Shown here: positions 24,061 to 31,299 of the stretch, piece by piece
How the letters are laid out: each line of letters starts with the position of its first letter
Numbering within the stretch: position 1 is the first letter of the stretch
From: Bacteroidales bacterium
GTDB taxonomy: Bacteria > Bacteroidota > Bacteroidia > Bacteroidales > WCHB1-69
Length of the DNA: 33,703 bases
Reading direction: 5' to 3'
Assembly (NCBI GenBank): GCA_017525505.1
Contig: JAFXSR010000039.1
Coordinates: forward strand, 1 to 33,703
Program-made: the position numbers and the translations under genes
Notes under the pieces: generated by a model
Database searches by the model: none
Seen by the model: the letters and a program-made list of their open reading frames with translations, nothing else
Told to the model about the DNA's origin: nothing

Positions 24061-24725
24061 TTAAGAGACTGAAAGAATATAATCGTCTCAATGAGACAGT
24101 TTTCATGGGGGTGCTTACCCTATTCTGCTTTGCAGTATCTATTTTCCGTTTTGTCTATACTGATACCAAAGTGTTTTTATTCTTGAACTGGAACTTGTTT
24201 TTGGCGTTTGTGCCGTGGGCGGTGTCGAGTTTGATGATGATCAGTCCAAAACTCCGTCAGTCGAAATGGATGTTCGCCCTTTTGCTATGCACATGGTTGC
24301 TCTTTTTCCCGAATGCTCCCTATATTCTGACGGATCTCTTCCACCTTCGCCTCACATCATCCATGCCGGTGTGGTTTGACCTGATTCTCATTCTTTCTTT
24401 TGCCTGGACGGGACTTCTATTCGGCTTTCTAAGCCTTTGGGACATAGAGGATTTACTAAGAAATCGGCTTAAAGAGAAGTACGTCATTTGTATCACTGTG
24501 TTGCTTTTGTTTATCGGCAGTTTTGGCATTTACATTGGCCGCTATTTGCGGTGGAACAGTTGGGATATCCTCACTTCGCCGTTCCAGCTCCTCTACGACA
24601 TCGGTGACCGCTTGGTCAACCCCTTCTCCCATCCCCGCACCTGGGGTGTCACCATCCTGATGGGGCTGTTCCTCAACATTTTGAACTTCTCTTTTAGAAT
24701 GATTCTTGAAAGAAGAAGTTTTTAA
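24057..24725 (+). CDS. DUF1361 domain-containing membrane protein
   Basis: A 222-residue inner-membrane protein with about six helices. The features match DUF1361: FLNWNLFLAFVPW near 40-53, LLFFPNAPYILTDLFHL near 80-96, and FGIYIGRYLRWNSWD near 155-169. The function of the family is unknown. It overlaps dgkA by 4 bases and is probably translated with it. Confidence 0.88.
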   Translation: MIKRLKEYNRLNETVFMGVLTLFCFAVSIFRFVYTDTKVFLFLNWNLFLAFVPWAVSSLMMISPKLRQSKWMFALLLCTWLLFFPNAPYILTDLFHLRLTSSMPVWFDLILILSFAWTGLLFGFLSLWDIEDLLRNRLKEKYVICITVLLLFIGSFGIYIGRYLRWNSWDILTSPFQLLYDIGDRLVNPFSHPRTWGVTILMGLFLNILNFSFRMILERRSF

Positions 24726-24772
24726 AAACTTGTTTTATTCAAGAAAAGTTGCTTATTTGCAACGTCTCCCGT

Positions 24773-25414
24773 ATGATTATGATGCAAAAAAATAAAATAT
24801 CAACTAATAGAGACTCAACACCCGTAATTCCAATGGTGTTGCTGCTGTTGGCTTCGGCTGTGGCGATATGGTCGGTTGTCAACGTACAAGACACCTACTT
24901 GACTTGGGTGCTTGAAGCGGCGCCAGCTATTGTATGGATATTGGTTTTAATTTTGACTTACAAGAACTTCCGTTTCCCTAATTGGATGTATGCCGTGATG
25001 TGCTTGCATATCATCGTGCTGTTGGTGGGAGCGCATTACTCGTATGCGCAAGTCCCTCTGGGCGAGTGGATGAAGCGGTGGTTTGGCTTCACTCGTAACA
25101 ATTACGATAAAATCGGGCATTTTATGCAAGGCTTTACTCCGACATTGATGGCGGTGGAGATTCTCCGCAGGAAAACTGATCTGAAATCTTTCGGCTGGAT
25201 AGGATTCCTCTCGTTCAGCATAGCCATGATGATTTCCGCTGTTTACGAAATCATCGAATGGCTGGCCTCGCTCTCCAATCCCACCGATACAGAGGCGTTT
25301 TTAGGTACCCAAGGCTACATCTGGGACACCCAATCGGATATGTTCTGCTGTTTGTTAGGGTCGATTTGCGCTTTGTTAGTGACGCTTACTGTTGTGAAGA
25401 GAGGAAGAGCATAA
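24773..25414 (+). CDS. YjdF/DUF2238-family membrane protein
   Basis: The 213-residue product has about six hydrophobic segments. The family-typical region is EIIEWLASL near 170 and FLGTQGYIWDTQSDMF near 186-200, as in E. coli YjdF (inner-membrane protein of unknown role). The frame extends to a TTG at 24749, but three ATGs at 24773, 24779 and 24782 are better starts; I chose the first and am not certain between them. A small hairpin, GTTGC-TTATTT-GCAAC, lies at 24748-24763 just upstream. Confidence 0.85.
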   Translation: MIMMQKNKISTNRDSTPVIPMVLLLLASAVAIWSVVNVQDTYLTWVLEAAPAIVWILVLILTYKNFRFPNWMYAVMCLHIIVLLVGAHYSYAQVPLGEWMKRWFGFTRNNYDKIGHFMQGFTPTLMAVEILRRKTDLKSFGWIGFLSFSIAMMISAVYEIIEWLASLSNPTDTEAFLGTQGYIWDTQSDMFCCLLGSICALLVTLTVVKRGRA

Positions 25415-25471
25415 CCTCCAATTTTAGCTTTCTAATAACTTGATAAACAATAAGATAAATAATAGAATGCT

Positions 25472-25759
25472 ATGCAGAATATTTCCCTTACCACAATTAT
25501 TATCTTTTACCTCGTGATTATCAATGTTTTCACGTTTTTCCTATATGGGGTAGATAAGTGGAAGGCGCAGCGGGCACGGTGGCGGATTCCAGAGAGCGCG
25601 CTGTTGGGGATGGCAGCCATTGGGGGTAGTGTCGGGGCGTGGTTGGGCATGCAGGTATGGCGCCACAAAACCCAGCATGCGAAGTTCCGCTATGGTGTTC
25701 CGATTATTCTGATAGCACAGGTGGTTTTGTTGGTCTGGATTTTTTTGTACAGAAATTAA
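25472..25759 (+). CDS. DUF1294 domain-containing small membrane protein
   Basis: The 95-residue product has three hydrophobic segments. The family motif is clear: FLYGVDKWKAQ near 23-33, WRIPESALLGMAAIGGSVGAWLGM in two parts, and HKTQHAKFRYGVP near 67-79. The function is unknown. It is the last of the four small membrane-protein genes before the toxin-antitoxin pair. Confidence 0.9.
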   Translation: MQNISLTTIIIFYLVIINVFTFFLYGVDKWKAQRARWRIPESALLGMAAIGGSVGAWLGMQVWRHKTQHAKFRYGVPIILIAQVVLLVWIFLYRN

Positions 25760-25802
25760 GTAAAATATTCATTTTTACCTTCTTTATTATCGAAAAAAAT
25801 TG

Positions 25803-25810
25803 TATCTTTG
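25803..25810 (+). promoter_or_regulatory. Bacteroidetes -7 promoter box for hipBA
   Basis: TATCTTTG followed by CA, 29 bases before the hipB ATG at 25839. It separates the toxin-antitoxin pair from the membrane-protein genes upstream. Confidence 0.7.
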
Positions 25811-25815
25811 CAACT

Positions 25816-25870
25816 GATAATATTTTAGTTGTTTCAATATGATTAACCATAATACAGATAATATGTTATC
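25816..25870. promoter_or_regulatory. putative HipB operator: repeated GATAATAT with a palindrome
   Basis: GATAATAT occurs at 25816-25823, directly after the -7 box, and again at 25857-25870 as the palindrome GATAA-TATG-TTATC, which lies inside the start of hipB. HipB-type antitoxins bind inverted repeats near their own promoter. The sites are offered from position and symmetry only. Confidence 0.45.
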
Positions 25871-26183
25871 AGTTCTTGAAAGCTATTTGCTCAATAATGT
25901 TGATGAGATTAGTAAGCAGATAGCGGCAGATTTCCGCCATCGCAGGGTAGAAAAAGGGCTGACACGAGAACAGGTGGCTGAGCGAGCTGGAGTTGCTGTG
26001 AGCAACGTGGTACGGTTTGAGCAAAAAGGGCTTATTTCGCTGAAAAATCTGATAGAATTGGCATTAGTTTTGGGCTACAAAGCAGAAATAAAGGGTTTGT
26101 TTGCCAATCCAAAATATTCAACAATGGAAGAACTGTCACAAATCCGCAAAAATTCCGGGAAAACAAAAGCCTACAAGAAATGA
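25839..26183 (+). CDS. hipB: HipB-type antitoxin, XRE-family helix-turn-helix protein
   Basis: A cytoplasmic DNA-binding protein of 114 residues. An XRE helix-turn-helix lies at about 23-80 (FRHRRVEKGLTREQVAERAG, then SNVVRFEQKG). The C-terminal Lys/Ser-rich tail follows. It is somewhat longer than E. coli HipB (88). HipB neutralises HipA and represses the operon. A second ATG at 25863 is possible but lies inside the palindrome. It overlaps hipA by 4 bases (ATGA), the usual coupled arrangement. Confidence 0.88.
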   Translation: MINHNTDNMLSVLESYLLNNVDEISKQIAADFRHRRVEKGLTREQVAERAGVAVSNVVRFEQKGLISLKNLIELALVLGYKAEIKGLFANPKYSTMEELSQIRKNSGKTKAYKK

Positions 26184-27304
26184 AAACAGATAAATTGACA
26201 GTGAAATACCACAATCGGGTTGTCGGAACGCTATCTCTTACCCCTGATGACCGTCTATGTGCTTTTGAATACGACAATGCTTGGCTGTCAGAAGGTTTCA
26301 GCATATCCCCATTGGAACTTCCATTGAAAATAGGCTTGTTTATCGCCAAAGCTCAGCCTTTTCATGGTAATTTCGGTATTTTTGAAGATAGCTTACCAGA
26401 TGGCTATGGTCGTTACCTGCTTCACAAAGCGTTGTTACGTGAAGGTATCAACGATACTGACCTTTCGGCCCTTGACAGATTGAGTATCGTGGGCAATGAT
26501 GGTATGGGAGCTTTGACTTATCTTCCTGAAAAAAAGATAATTAAAGAATCTAATATCCTTGATTTTGACTTGCTTCAGGAAAAGGCATTGCAAGTATTGA
26601 AAGAAAAACAAGACACTGATGCGGGGCTACTTTTATACAATAGCGGCAACAGTGGAGGTGCTCGCCCCAAAGCCATTTTCAGCGATAATGAAGGCCACTG
26701 GCTCATCAAATTCCGCCATTTTTACGATCCTGAGGATATCGGGAAACAGGAGTTTCACTACAACGAAGTGGCACGACAATGTGGCATCAATGTTCCTGAT
26801 TGTATGCTGACGAATGGGCGCTACTTTACGACACGTCGTTTTGATATCGCACCGAACGGTGAGCGAATCCACACGGCTACAGCAGGTGGTTTGCTGTGTC
26901 TGTCGTTGACCATGCCTTATCTCGATTATACAAACCTTCTTGCGCTGACAGGATTTCTCACCCAAAATGCCAAAGAAGTGGAAGAAATGTATCGCCGTAT
27001 GGTATTTAATTATTTGACTGATAACAAAGACGATCACTGCAAGAATTTTAGTTTTACAGTTTCAGAGAACGGGAACGGACAATTTGCTTGGCATCTTGCT
27101 CCTGCATACGATTTGACGCTATGCACAGAGGGGTATAATGGTGAGCACGCCACATCTGTCAATGGTACGGGCAACCCTACTTTGAAGGATATGATAGCAG
27201 TGGGCACGAAGAACAAAATGAGCGAACAGCGCTGCAGAGAGATTTATGAAGAGGTCAAATCCAATTGTGGCGATTTGCTTTTGTGCAAAATCAAGGAATC
27301 ATAA
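26180..27304 (+). CDS. hipA: HipA-type toxin, serine/threonine kinase
   Basis: A cytoplasmic kinase of 374 residues, shorter than E. coli HipA (440) but complete in plan. The N-terminal couple_hipA region covers about 1-110. The glycine/serine-rich loop NSGNSGGARPK (154-164) corresponds to the nucleotide-binding and autophosphorylation segment. The catalytic site is NKDDHCKNFSF with Asp285 as the likely catalytic base, and the metal-binding aspartate is Asp311 in AYDLT. E. coli HipA phosphorylates GltX and halts translation; the target here is unknown. All kinase motifs are intact, so the toxin is probably active. Translation is coupled to hipB. Confidence 0.92.
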   Translation: MKTDKLTVKYHNRVVGTLSLTPDDRLCAFEYDNAWLSEGFSISPLELPLKIGLFIAKAQPFHGNFGIFEDSLPDGYGRYLLHKALLREGINDTDLSALDRLSIVGNDGMGALTYLPEKKIIKESNILDFDLLQEKALQVLKEKQDTDAGLLLYNSGNSGGARPKAIFSDNEGHWLIKFRHFYDPEDIGKQEFHYNEVARQCGINVPDCMLTNGRYFTTRRFDIAPNGERIHTATAGGLLCLSLTMPYLDYTNLLALTGFLTQNAKEVEEMYRRMVFNYLTDNKDDHCKNFSFTVSENGNGQFAWHLAPAYDLTLCTEGYNGEHATSVNGTGNPTLKDMIAVGTKNKMSEQRCREIYEEVKSNCGDLLLCKIKES

Positions 27305-27346
27305 TTTTTAAATTGATAATTGTAAATTTTATACTTTTACTGCCAA

Positions 27347-28333
27347 ATGTTCATTGGAGAAATCATATCGCTTTGTGTAGCTATTGCGTGGACGATCACG
27401 GCGCTTTTCGCTGAGGTGGGGTCGAAACGCATGGGCTCGCTGCCGTTTAACATTATGCGCATGTCCATGTCGCTGGTGCTTTTGGCTTTGACCCTGTGGC
27501 TCATCATGGGCACTCCTTACCCCCGTTATGCGGATGGTAGCACGTGGTTCTGGCTATTGCTTTCAGGTTTAGTGGGTTATGTTATCGGGGATTACTGCCT
27601 GATGCAGGGTTATATCCATATCGGTTCCCGCTTCGGACAGTTGTTTATGACGCTGTCGGCCCCCACAGCGGCTATTACCGGCCGTTTGTTTTTGGGCGAA
27701 CAGATGCGCTCCCAGGCTATCCTTGGCATGATTATCACACTTAGTGGTATTGCTTTGTCCATTCTTGCCAAAGATGATTCTGCTTCGAAAACCACACATA
27801 GCGTGCGACTGAAACTGCCGGCCAAGGGTGTCTTTTATGCGGCCATGGCAGGTATTGGACAGGGTGTTGGATTGGTAATCAGCAAGATAGGACTCTTGCA
27901 TTATGGGCAATCGGCGGTGGCGGCGGGGCTTTCCGGCTTCGACATACCCGATGGAGCTGTATTGCCCGTGCCGATAACTTACAGTGTTCCTTTTGCGGCC
28001 ACCATGATTCGCGCTTTTATTGGCTTGGCGGGCTTTTCCCTGGCGTTGATGCTGTTCAACAAAGACGCCCTTTCGAAACTGCGACATGCGGTTTGCGACC
28101 GCAAAGCGATGGGTTGTGCCATGGTTTCCACTATCTTCGGACCATTCGTTGGAGTCAGTGCCTCATTGTTGGCCACGTTATATACCTCTACAGGCATTGC
28201 CCAGACACTTTTTGCGCTCACCCCCATCCTCATCATCGCCCCGGCAGCCCTTCTCTTTCATCAGAAAGTCACTGTCCGTGAAGTCATTGGAGCAGTCATC
28301 AGTGTGATAGGTGTGGCATTGTTCTTTGTGTAA
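27347..28333 (+). CDS. EamA/DMT-family transporter
   Basis: A 328-residue inner-membrane protein with about ten helices in two EamA halves (about 1-140 and 165-328). The GDYCLMQGYIHIGSRFGQLFM segment sits late in the first half. The TSTGIAQTLFALTPILII and FHQKVTVREVIGAVISVIGVALFFV segments in the second are typical DMT repeats, with the latter close to the C-terminus. The substrate is unknown. It starts 42 bp after hipA; no strong promoter is visible. Confidence 0.9.
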   Translation: MFIGEIISLCVAIAWTITALFAEVGSKRMGSLPFNIMRMSMSLVLLALTLWLIMGTPYPRYADGSTWFWLLLSGLVGYVIGDYCLMQGYIHIGSRFGQLFMTLSAPTAAITGRLFLGEQMRSQAILGMIITLSGIALSILAKDDSASKTTHSVRLKLPAKGVFYAAMAGIGQGVGLVISKIGLLHYGQSAVAAGLSGFDIPDGAVLPVPITYSVPFAATMIRAFIGLAGFSLALMLFNKDALSKLRHAVCDRKAMGCAMVSTIFGPFVGVSASLLATLYTSTGIAQTLFALTPILIIAPAALLFHQKVTVREVIGAVISVIGVALFFV

Positions 28334-28393
28334 TAAGTCACTGGTGGAAAGCCGATTTTGGGTTTCCTCAACAAAGAGTATGGGATTTGTTTT

Positions 28394-29281
28394 CTAATCT
28401 TCTATCGGTTCCACGTGCAAGGCCACATGGGTATTCTCACCATAGCGTTCTTTCAATTTACGTTCAATTTCGTCGGCTTTGTCGTGGGCGGTTTTCAGTG
28501 GCAGTTCGCCATCCATGAGAATATGCAATTCTATAGCATAGTGGTTGCCTAAGCGGCGGGTGCAGAGGTCGTGGGGCTCTGTCACCTCGGGCACAGACTT
28601 CACAATTTCCAGGATCTCGGTTTCCACCTCTTCGGGCAGCGACTGCTCCATCAGGTCACCAAGTCCGTTTTTGAGCAGATCTACTGCCACTTTGATGATG
28701 ACCGCACCTACTACGATGGAGGCGATGGGGTCGAGTACTGCCCAGCGTTCGCCGCAGAAAATGGCCGCACCGATACCGACGGCCGCACCTATGGAGGACA
28801 AGGCATCGCTGCGATGGTGCCAGGCATTGGCCTTCATTGCCTGCGAGTCAAGTTGTTTCGCCTTGTGGTTGGTGTATTGGAAAACCAATTCTTTCAGCAA
28901 AATAGAAATCAAGGCTGCCCAGAGTGCCAGTTTTCCTGGTTGTACCAGAATGCCGCCAGTAGCCCAGAACGCGATTTTCCGGGCTCCTTCCACCAGGATT
29001 CCCGCCGCCACCACAAAAAGTGCCAAGCCGATGAACGTGGTGGCCAAGGTCTCATATTTGCCATGGCCGTACTCGTGGGTTTTGTCTTTGGGTTTGTGGC
29101 TGATGCGTACAAAAGCCAGCACTACGATATCGGTGGCGAAATCGGACAGAGAGTGCACCGCATCGGCTATCATGGCGGAACTGTTGCCCAGAATGCCAGC
29201 CGCGAATTTGAGGGCCATCAATAAGGCGTTGACGAAACTGCCCCATAGCGTCACTTTGTAGATTTCATTTTCGCGTTTCAT
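28394..29281 (-). CDS. cation diffusion facilitator (CDF) family metal exporter
   Basis: A 295-residue inner-membrane antiporter that exports Zn2+ or similar ions. The metal site of helix 2 is visible as His43-x3-Asp47 (HSLSD) with Asp40 close by, and that of helix 5 as HHRSDA. Six helices and a cytoplasmic C-terminal domain (TRRLGNHYAIELHILMDGEL, then HDKADEIERKLKERYGE) complete the family. The frame is open 46 codons upstream of the chosen ATG, but those run through the promoter box and into the modular repeat, so the start at 29281 is preferred. The metal cannot be told from sequence. Confidence 0.93.
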   Translation of the reverse strand: MKRENEIYKVTLWGSFVNALLMALKFAAGILGNSSAMIADAVHSLSDFATDIVVLAFVRISHKPKDKTHEYGHGKYETLATTFIGLALFVVAAGILVEGARKIAFWATGGILVQPGKLALWAALISILLKELVFQYTNHKAKQLDSQAMKANAWHHRSDALSSIGAAVGIGAAIFCGERWAVLDPIASIVVGAVIIKVAVDLLKNGLGDLMEQSLPEEVETEILEIVKSVPEVTEPHDLCTRRLGNHYAIELHILMDGELPLKTAHDKADEIERKLKERYGENTHVALHVEPIED

Positions 29282-29301
29282 ACAAATCAATTTCAGGAAT
29301 G

Positions 29302-29309
29302 CAAAGATA
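29302..29309 (-). promoter_or_regulatory. Bacteroidetes -7 promoter box for the CDF exporter gene
   Basis: On the minus strand TATCTTTG followed by CA, 21 bases before the chosen ATG. It supports that start over the longer open frame. Confidence 0.72.
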
Positions 29310-29368
29310 TGAAAAACTAAAGAATCAGAGGAAAAAAAGTTTAATTTCGCAAATTGAAAAAACAGATC

Positions 29369-29527
29369 TTCGTGGAGACACGTACTGCGTACGTTCGTGA
29401 AGACATGCACTGCGTGCATTCGTTAAGACGTAGAGACGTTAAGTCATTCGCTGCGTACATTCGTTAAGATGAAATCCGTCTCCACGTCTCCACGAACGAG
29501 CGAAGCGAGTATCTTCACGCCTTCACG
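29369..29527. repeat. modular intergenic repeat, copy 5
   Basis: The longest ordinary copy. Hairpin ACGTAC-TGC-GTACGT at 29380-29394, then CGTGAAGA, hairpin ATGCAC-TGC-GTGCAT at 29405-29419, CGTTAAGA, an insert ATTCGCTGCGTACATT, the centre near 29470, then inverted TCTCCACG modules, an insert GAGCGAAGCGAG and TCTTCACG. It lies between the divergent CDF and pta promoters. Confidence 0.87.
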
Positions 29528-29572
29528 AAACACCAAAATTCAAATATTTATGCATAATTCAGGAAAATTGTG

Positions 29573-29580
29573 TAACTTTG
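29573..29580 (+). promoter_or_regulatory. Bacteroidetes -7 promoter box for pta
   Basis: TAACTTTG followed by CA, about 112 bases before the pta ATG at 29693. The leader in between has no evident structure. Confidence 0.65.
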
Positions 29581-29692
29581 CAGATTGTAATTTAAAATTC
29601 GCAAAGCATTACCGACAGCATTAAAGGACTTCGTGCTGCCAAGGGATGCAAGCGAAAAAAATATGGTTCAGAGGTCCGCAGAGAAGAACATA

Positions 29693-30694
29693 ATGAGTAT
29701 CATTGATCAAATCAAAGAAAAAGCGAAAACCGTCAACAAACGCATCGTTTTGGCGGAAGGTGAAGAAGAAAGAACCCTGAAAGCTGCCGACATCATCCTT
29801 GAAAAAGGCTATGCGGGCATCGTTTTGTTGGGTAACAAGGCTACCATTGAGGCCGAAGCCAAGGAATGGAACTTGAAAAATATCGACAAGGCCGAAATCA
29901 TTGACCCGATGGACAACCCCAAGAAGGAATTTTATGCCGAGATGCTGTATGAAATCCGCAAAAAGAAAGGTATGACTATTGAGGAAGCCCGCAAACTGGT
30001 GGAAGATCCCTTGTATCTGGCTACTTTGCTGATCAAGAACGGTGATGCTGACGGAGAAGTCACCGGCGCCCAACACGCTACCGGCGATGTGTTGCGTCCC
30101 GCTTTCCAGATTGTGAAGACTCTGCCCGGCATTTCCGTGGTTTCAGGAGCTTTCATCATGTGCTTCCCCGACAAGAAATGGGGCGACAATGGAATCATGG
30201 TCTTCGCTGACTGTGCCGCCGATCCGAACACTGACGAGAACAAGCTGGCCCAGATTGCCGTAGTGACTGCCAAGACTGCCCGTAATATCGCAGGTATTGA
30301 GCCGCGTATCGCTATGCTGAGCTTCTCTACCAAGGGCTCCGCTAAACACGAACTGGTGGACAAGGTAGTGAACGCAACCCGCATCGCCAAGGAGATGGAC
30401 CCCACTTTGGTTATCGACGGCGACTTGCAGGCCGATGCCGCTATCATCCCGTCTGTGGCCGAGAAGAAAGCTCCCGGCAGCCCTGTGGCTGGCAAGGCCA
30501 ATGTGCTGGTATTCCCGTCGTTGGAGGTAGGTAATATCGCTTATAAGTTGGTGCAGCGTATGGCAGGCGCCGATGCTGTGGGTCCTGTGATGCAGGGTAT
30601 GGCTGCTCCTATCAATGACTTGTCTCGCGGTTGCTCGGTAGAGGATATCGTTAGCCTTGTGGCCATTACCGCTTGTCAAGCTGCTGGTAAATAA
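29693..30694 (+). CDS. pta: phosphate acetyltransferase
   Basis: A cytoplasmic enzyme that converts acetyl-CoA and phosphate to acetyl phosphate, part of acetate fermentation. The 333 residues match the short single-domain Pta. Family features include RIVLAEGEEERTLKAA near 17-32, DGEVTGAQHATGDVLRP near 118-134, SAKHELVDKV, VIDGDLQADAAI, SPVAGKANVLVFPSLEVGNIAYKL in two parts, and MQGMAAPINDLSRGCS near the end. The frame extends 20 codons upstream to 29633, but the ATG at 29693 (MSIIDQIKEKA) fits the family N-terminus. ackA, the usual partner, is not adjacent: the next gene, 6 bp on, encodes a barrel protein. Confidence 0.96.
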   Translation: MSIIDQIKEKAKTVNKRIVLAEGEEERTLKAADIILEKGYAGIVLLGNKATIEAEAKEWNLKNIDKAEIIDPMDNPKKEFYAEMLYEIRKKKGMTIEEARKLVEDPLYLATLLIKNGDADGEVTGAQHATGDVLRPAFQIVKTLPGISVVSGAFIMCFPDKKWGDNGIMVFADCAADPNTDENKLAQIAVVTAKTARNIAGIEPRIAMLSFSTKGSAKHELVDKVVNATRIAKEMDPTLVIDGDLQADAAIIPSVAEKKAPGSPVAGKANVLVFPSLEVGNIAYKLVQRMAGADAVGPVMQGMAAPINDLSRGCSVEDIVSLVAITACQAAGK

Positions 30695-30700
30695 TATCTT

Positions 30701-31294
30701 ATGAAAAGAATTCTAGTACTCATATTGATCTTTTTTATGACTCAGGGGGCGTGGGCACAGGTGCAATTCGATGTGCCCCTCCCCAAGAGTCTTCGTACGG
30801 TCAACTCTAAAGATAATCCCGACCGTAAAATTAAGTTCCAAACCGGCGGTAATGTCGGCATACAGATAGGTGCGCTTATGGGCTTGGAAATTCAGCCCAA
30901 AATTGCGATTGTTCCTATAGAGCAGTTGTCGATAGGTTTAACCGCCACATACATTTTCAGATGGAATGTACCAATGAAGGAAGTAAGCAACACCTTCGGA
31001 CTCAGTCCGTATGTGGAAGGTTATTTCTTTAAGAGACAGCTGGTTCTGCATTTGGAATACGAGTTTGTGAATTTCCCGGTGAGAGAGTATTACAATAACA
31101 TCGTCGTAAGGAAATTCAGAACTTCCTCGCATGTGCTCCTTGTTGGTGGCGGTTATCGCAGAGATTTGAGTGACCATTCCAGCATTTCTGTCATCGTATT
31201 ATTGCCTGTATATCAGTTTAATCCAGATGGAGTGAGGTATTACAGTGCTTGGTACACCCCGATTGTCAGGGTGGGCTATAACTACCTCTTTTAG
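30701..31294 (+). CDS. small outer-membrane beta-barrel protein of unknown function
   Basis: The 197-residue product has a signal peptide (1-20, ending AWAQ). The mature part has alternating strands, for example GGNVGIQIGALMGLEI, LSIGLTATYIFRW and LVLHLEYEFVN, and ends VGYNYLF with a terminal aromatic residue, as outer-membrane barrels do. I do not recognise a family. It is between pta (6 bp upstream) and the LolC/E-like gene (5 bp downstream), so the three are probably one transcript. Confidence 0.78.
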   Translation: MKRILVLILIFFMTQGAWAQVQFDVPLPKSLRTVNSKDNPDRKIKFQTGGNVGIQIGALMGLEIQPKIAIVPIEQLSIGLTATYIFRWNVPMKEVSNTFGLSPYVEGYFFKRQLVLHLEYEFVNFPVREYYNNIVVRKFRTSSHVLLVGGGYRRDLSDHSSISVIVLLPVYQFNPDGVRYYSAWYTPIVRVGYNYLF

Positions 31295-31299
31295 CCGTC

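Noticed and set aside
24748..24763. Hairpin upstream of the YjdF-like gene as a terminator or riboswitch
   Set aside because: The stem is only five pairs and no T-run follows, so it is too weak to call.
29282..29419. 46-codon N-terminal extension of the CDF exporter
   Set aside because: It contains the promoter box and part of a modular repeat copy; the ATG at 29281 starts the normal family sequence.
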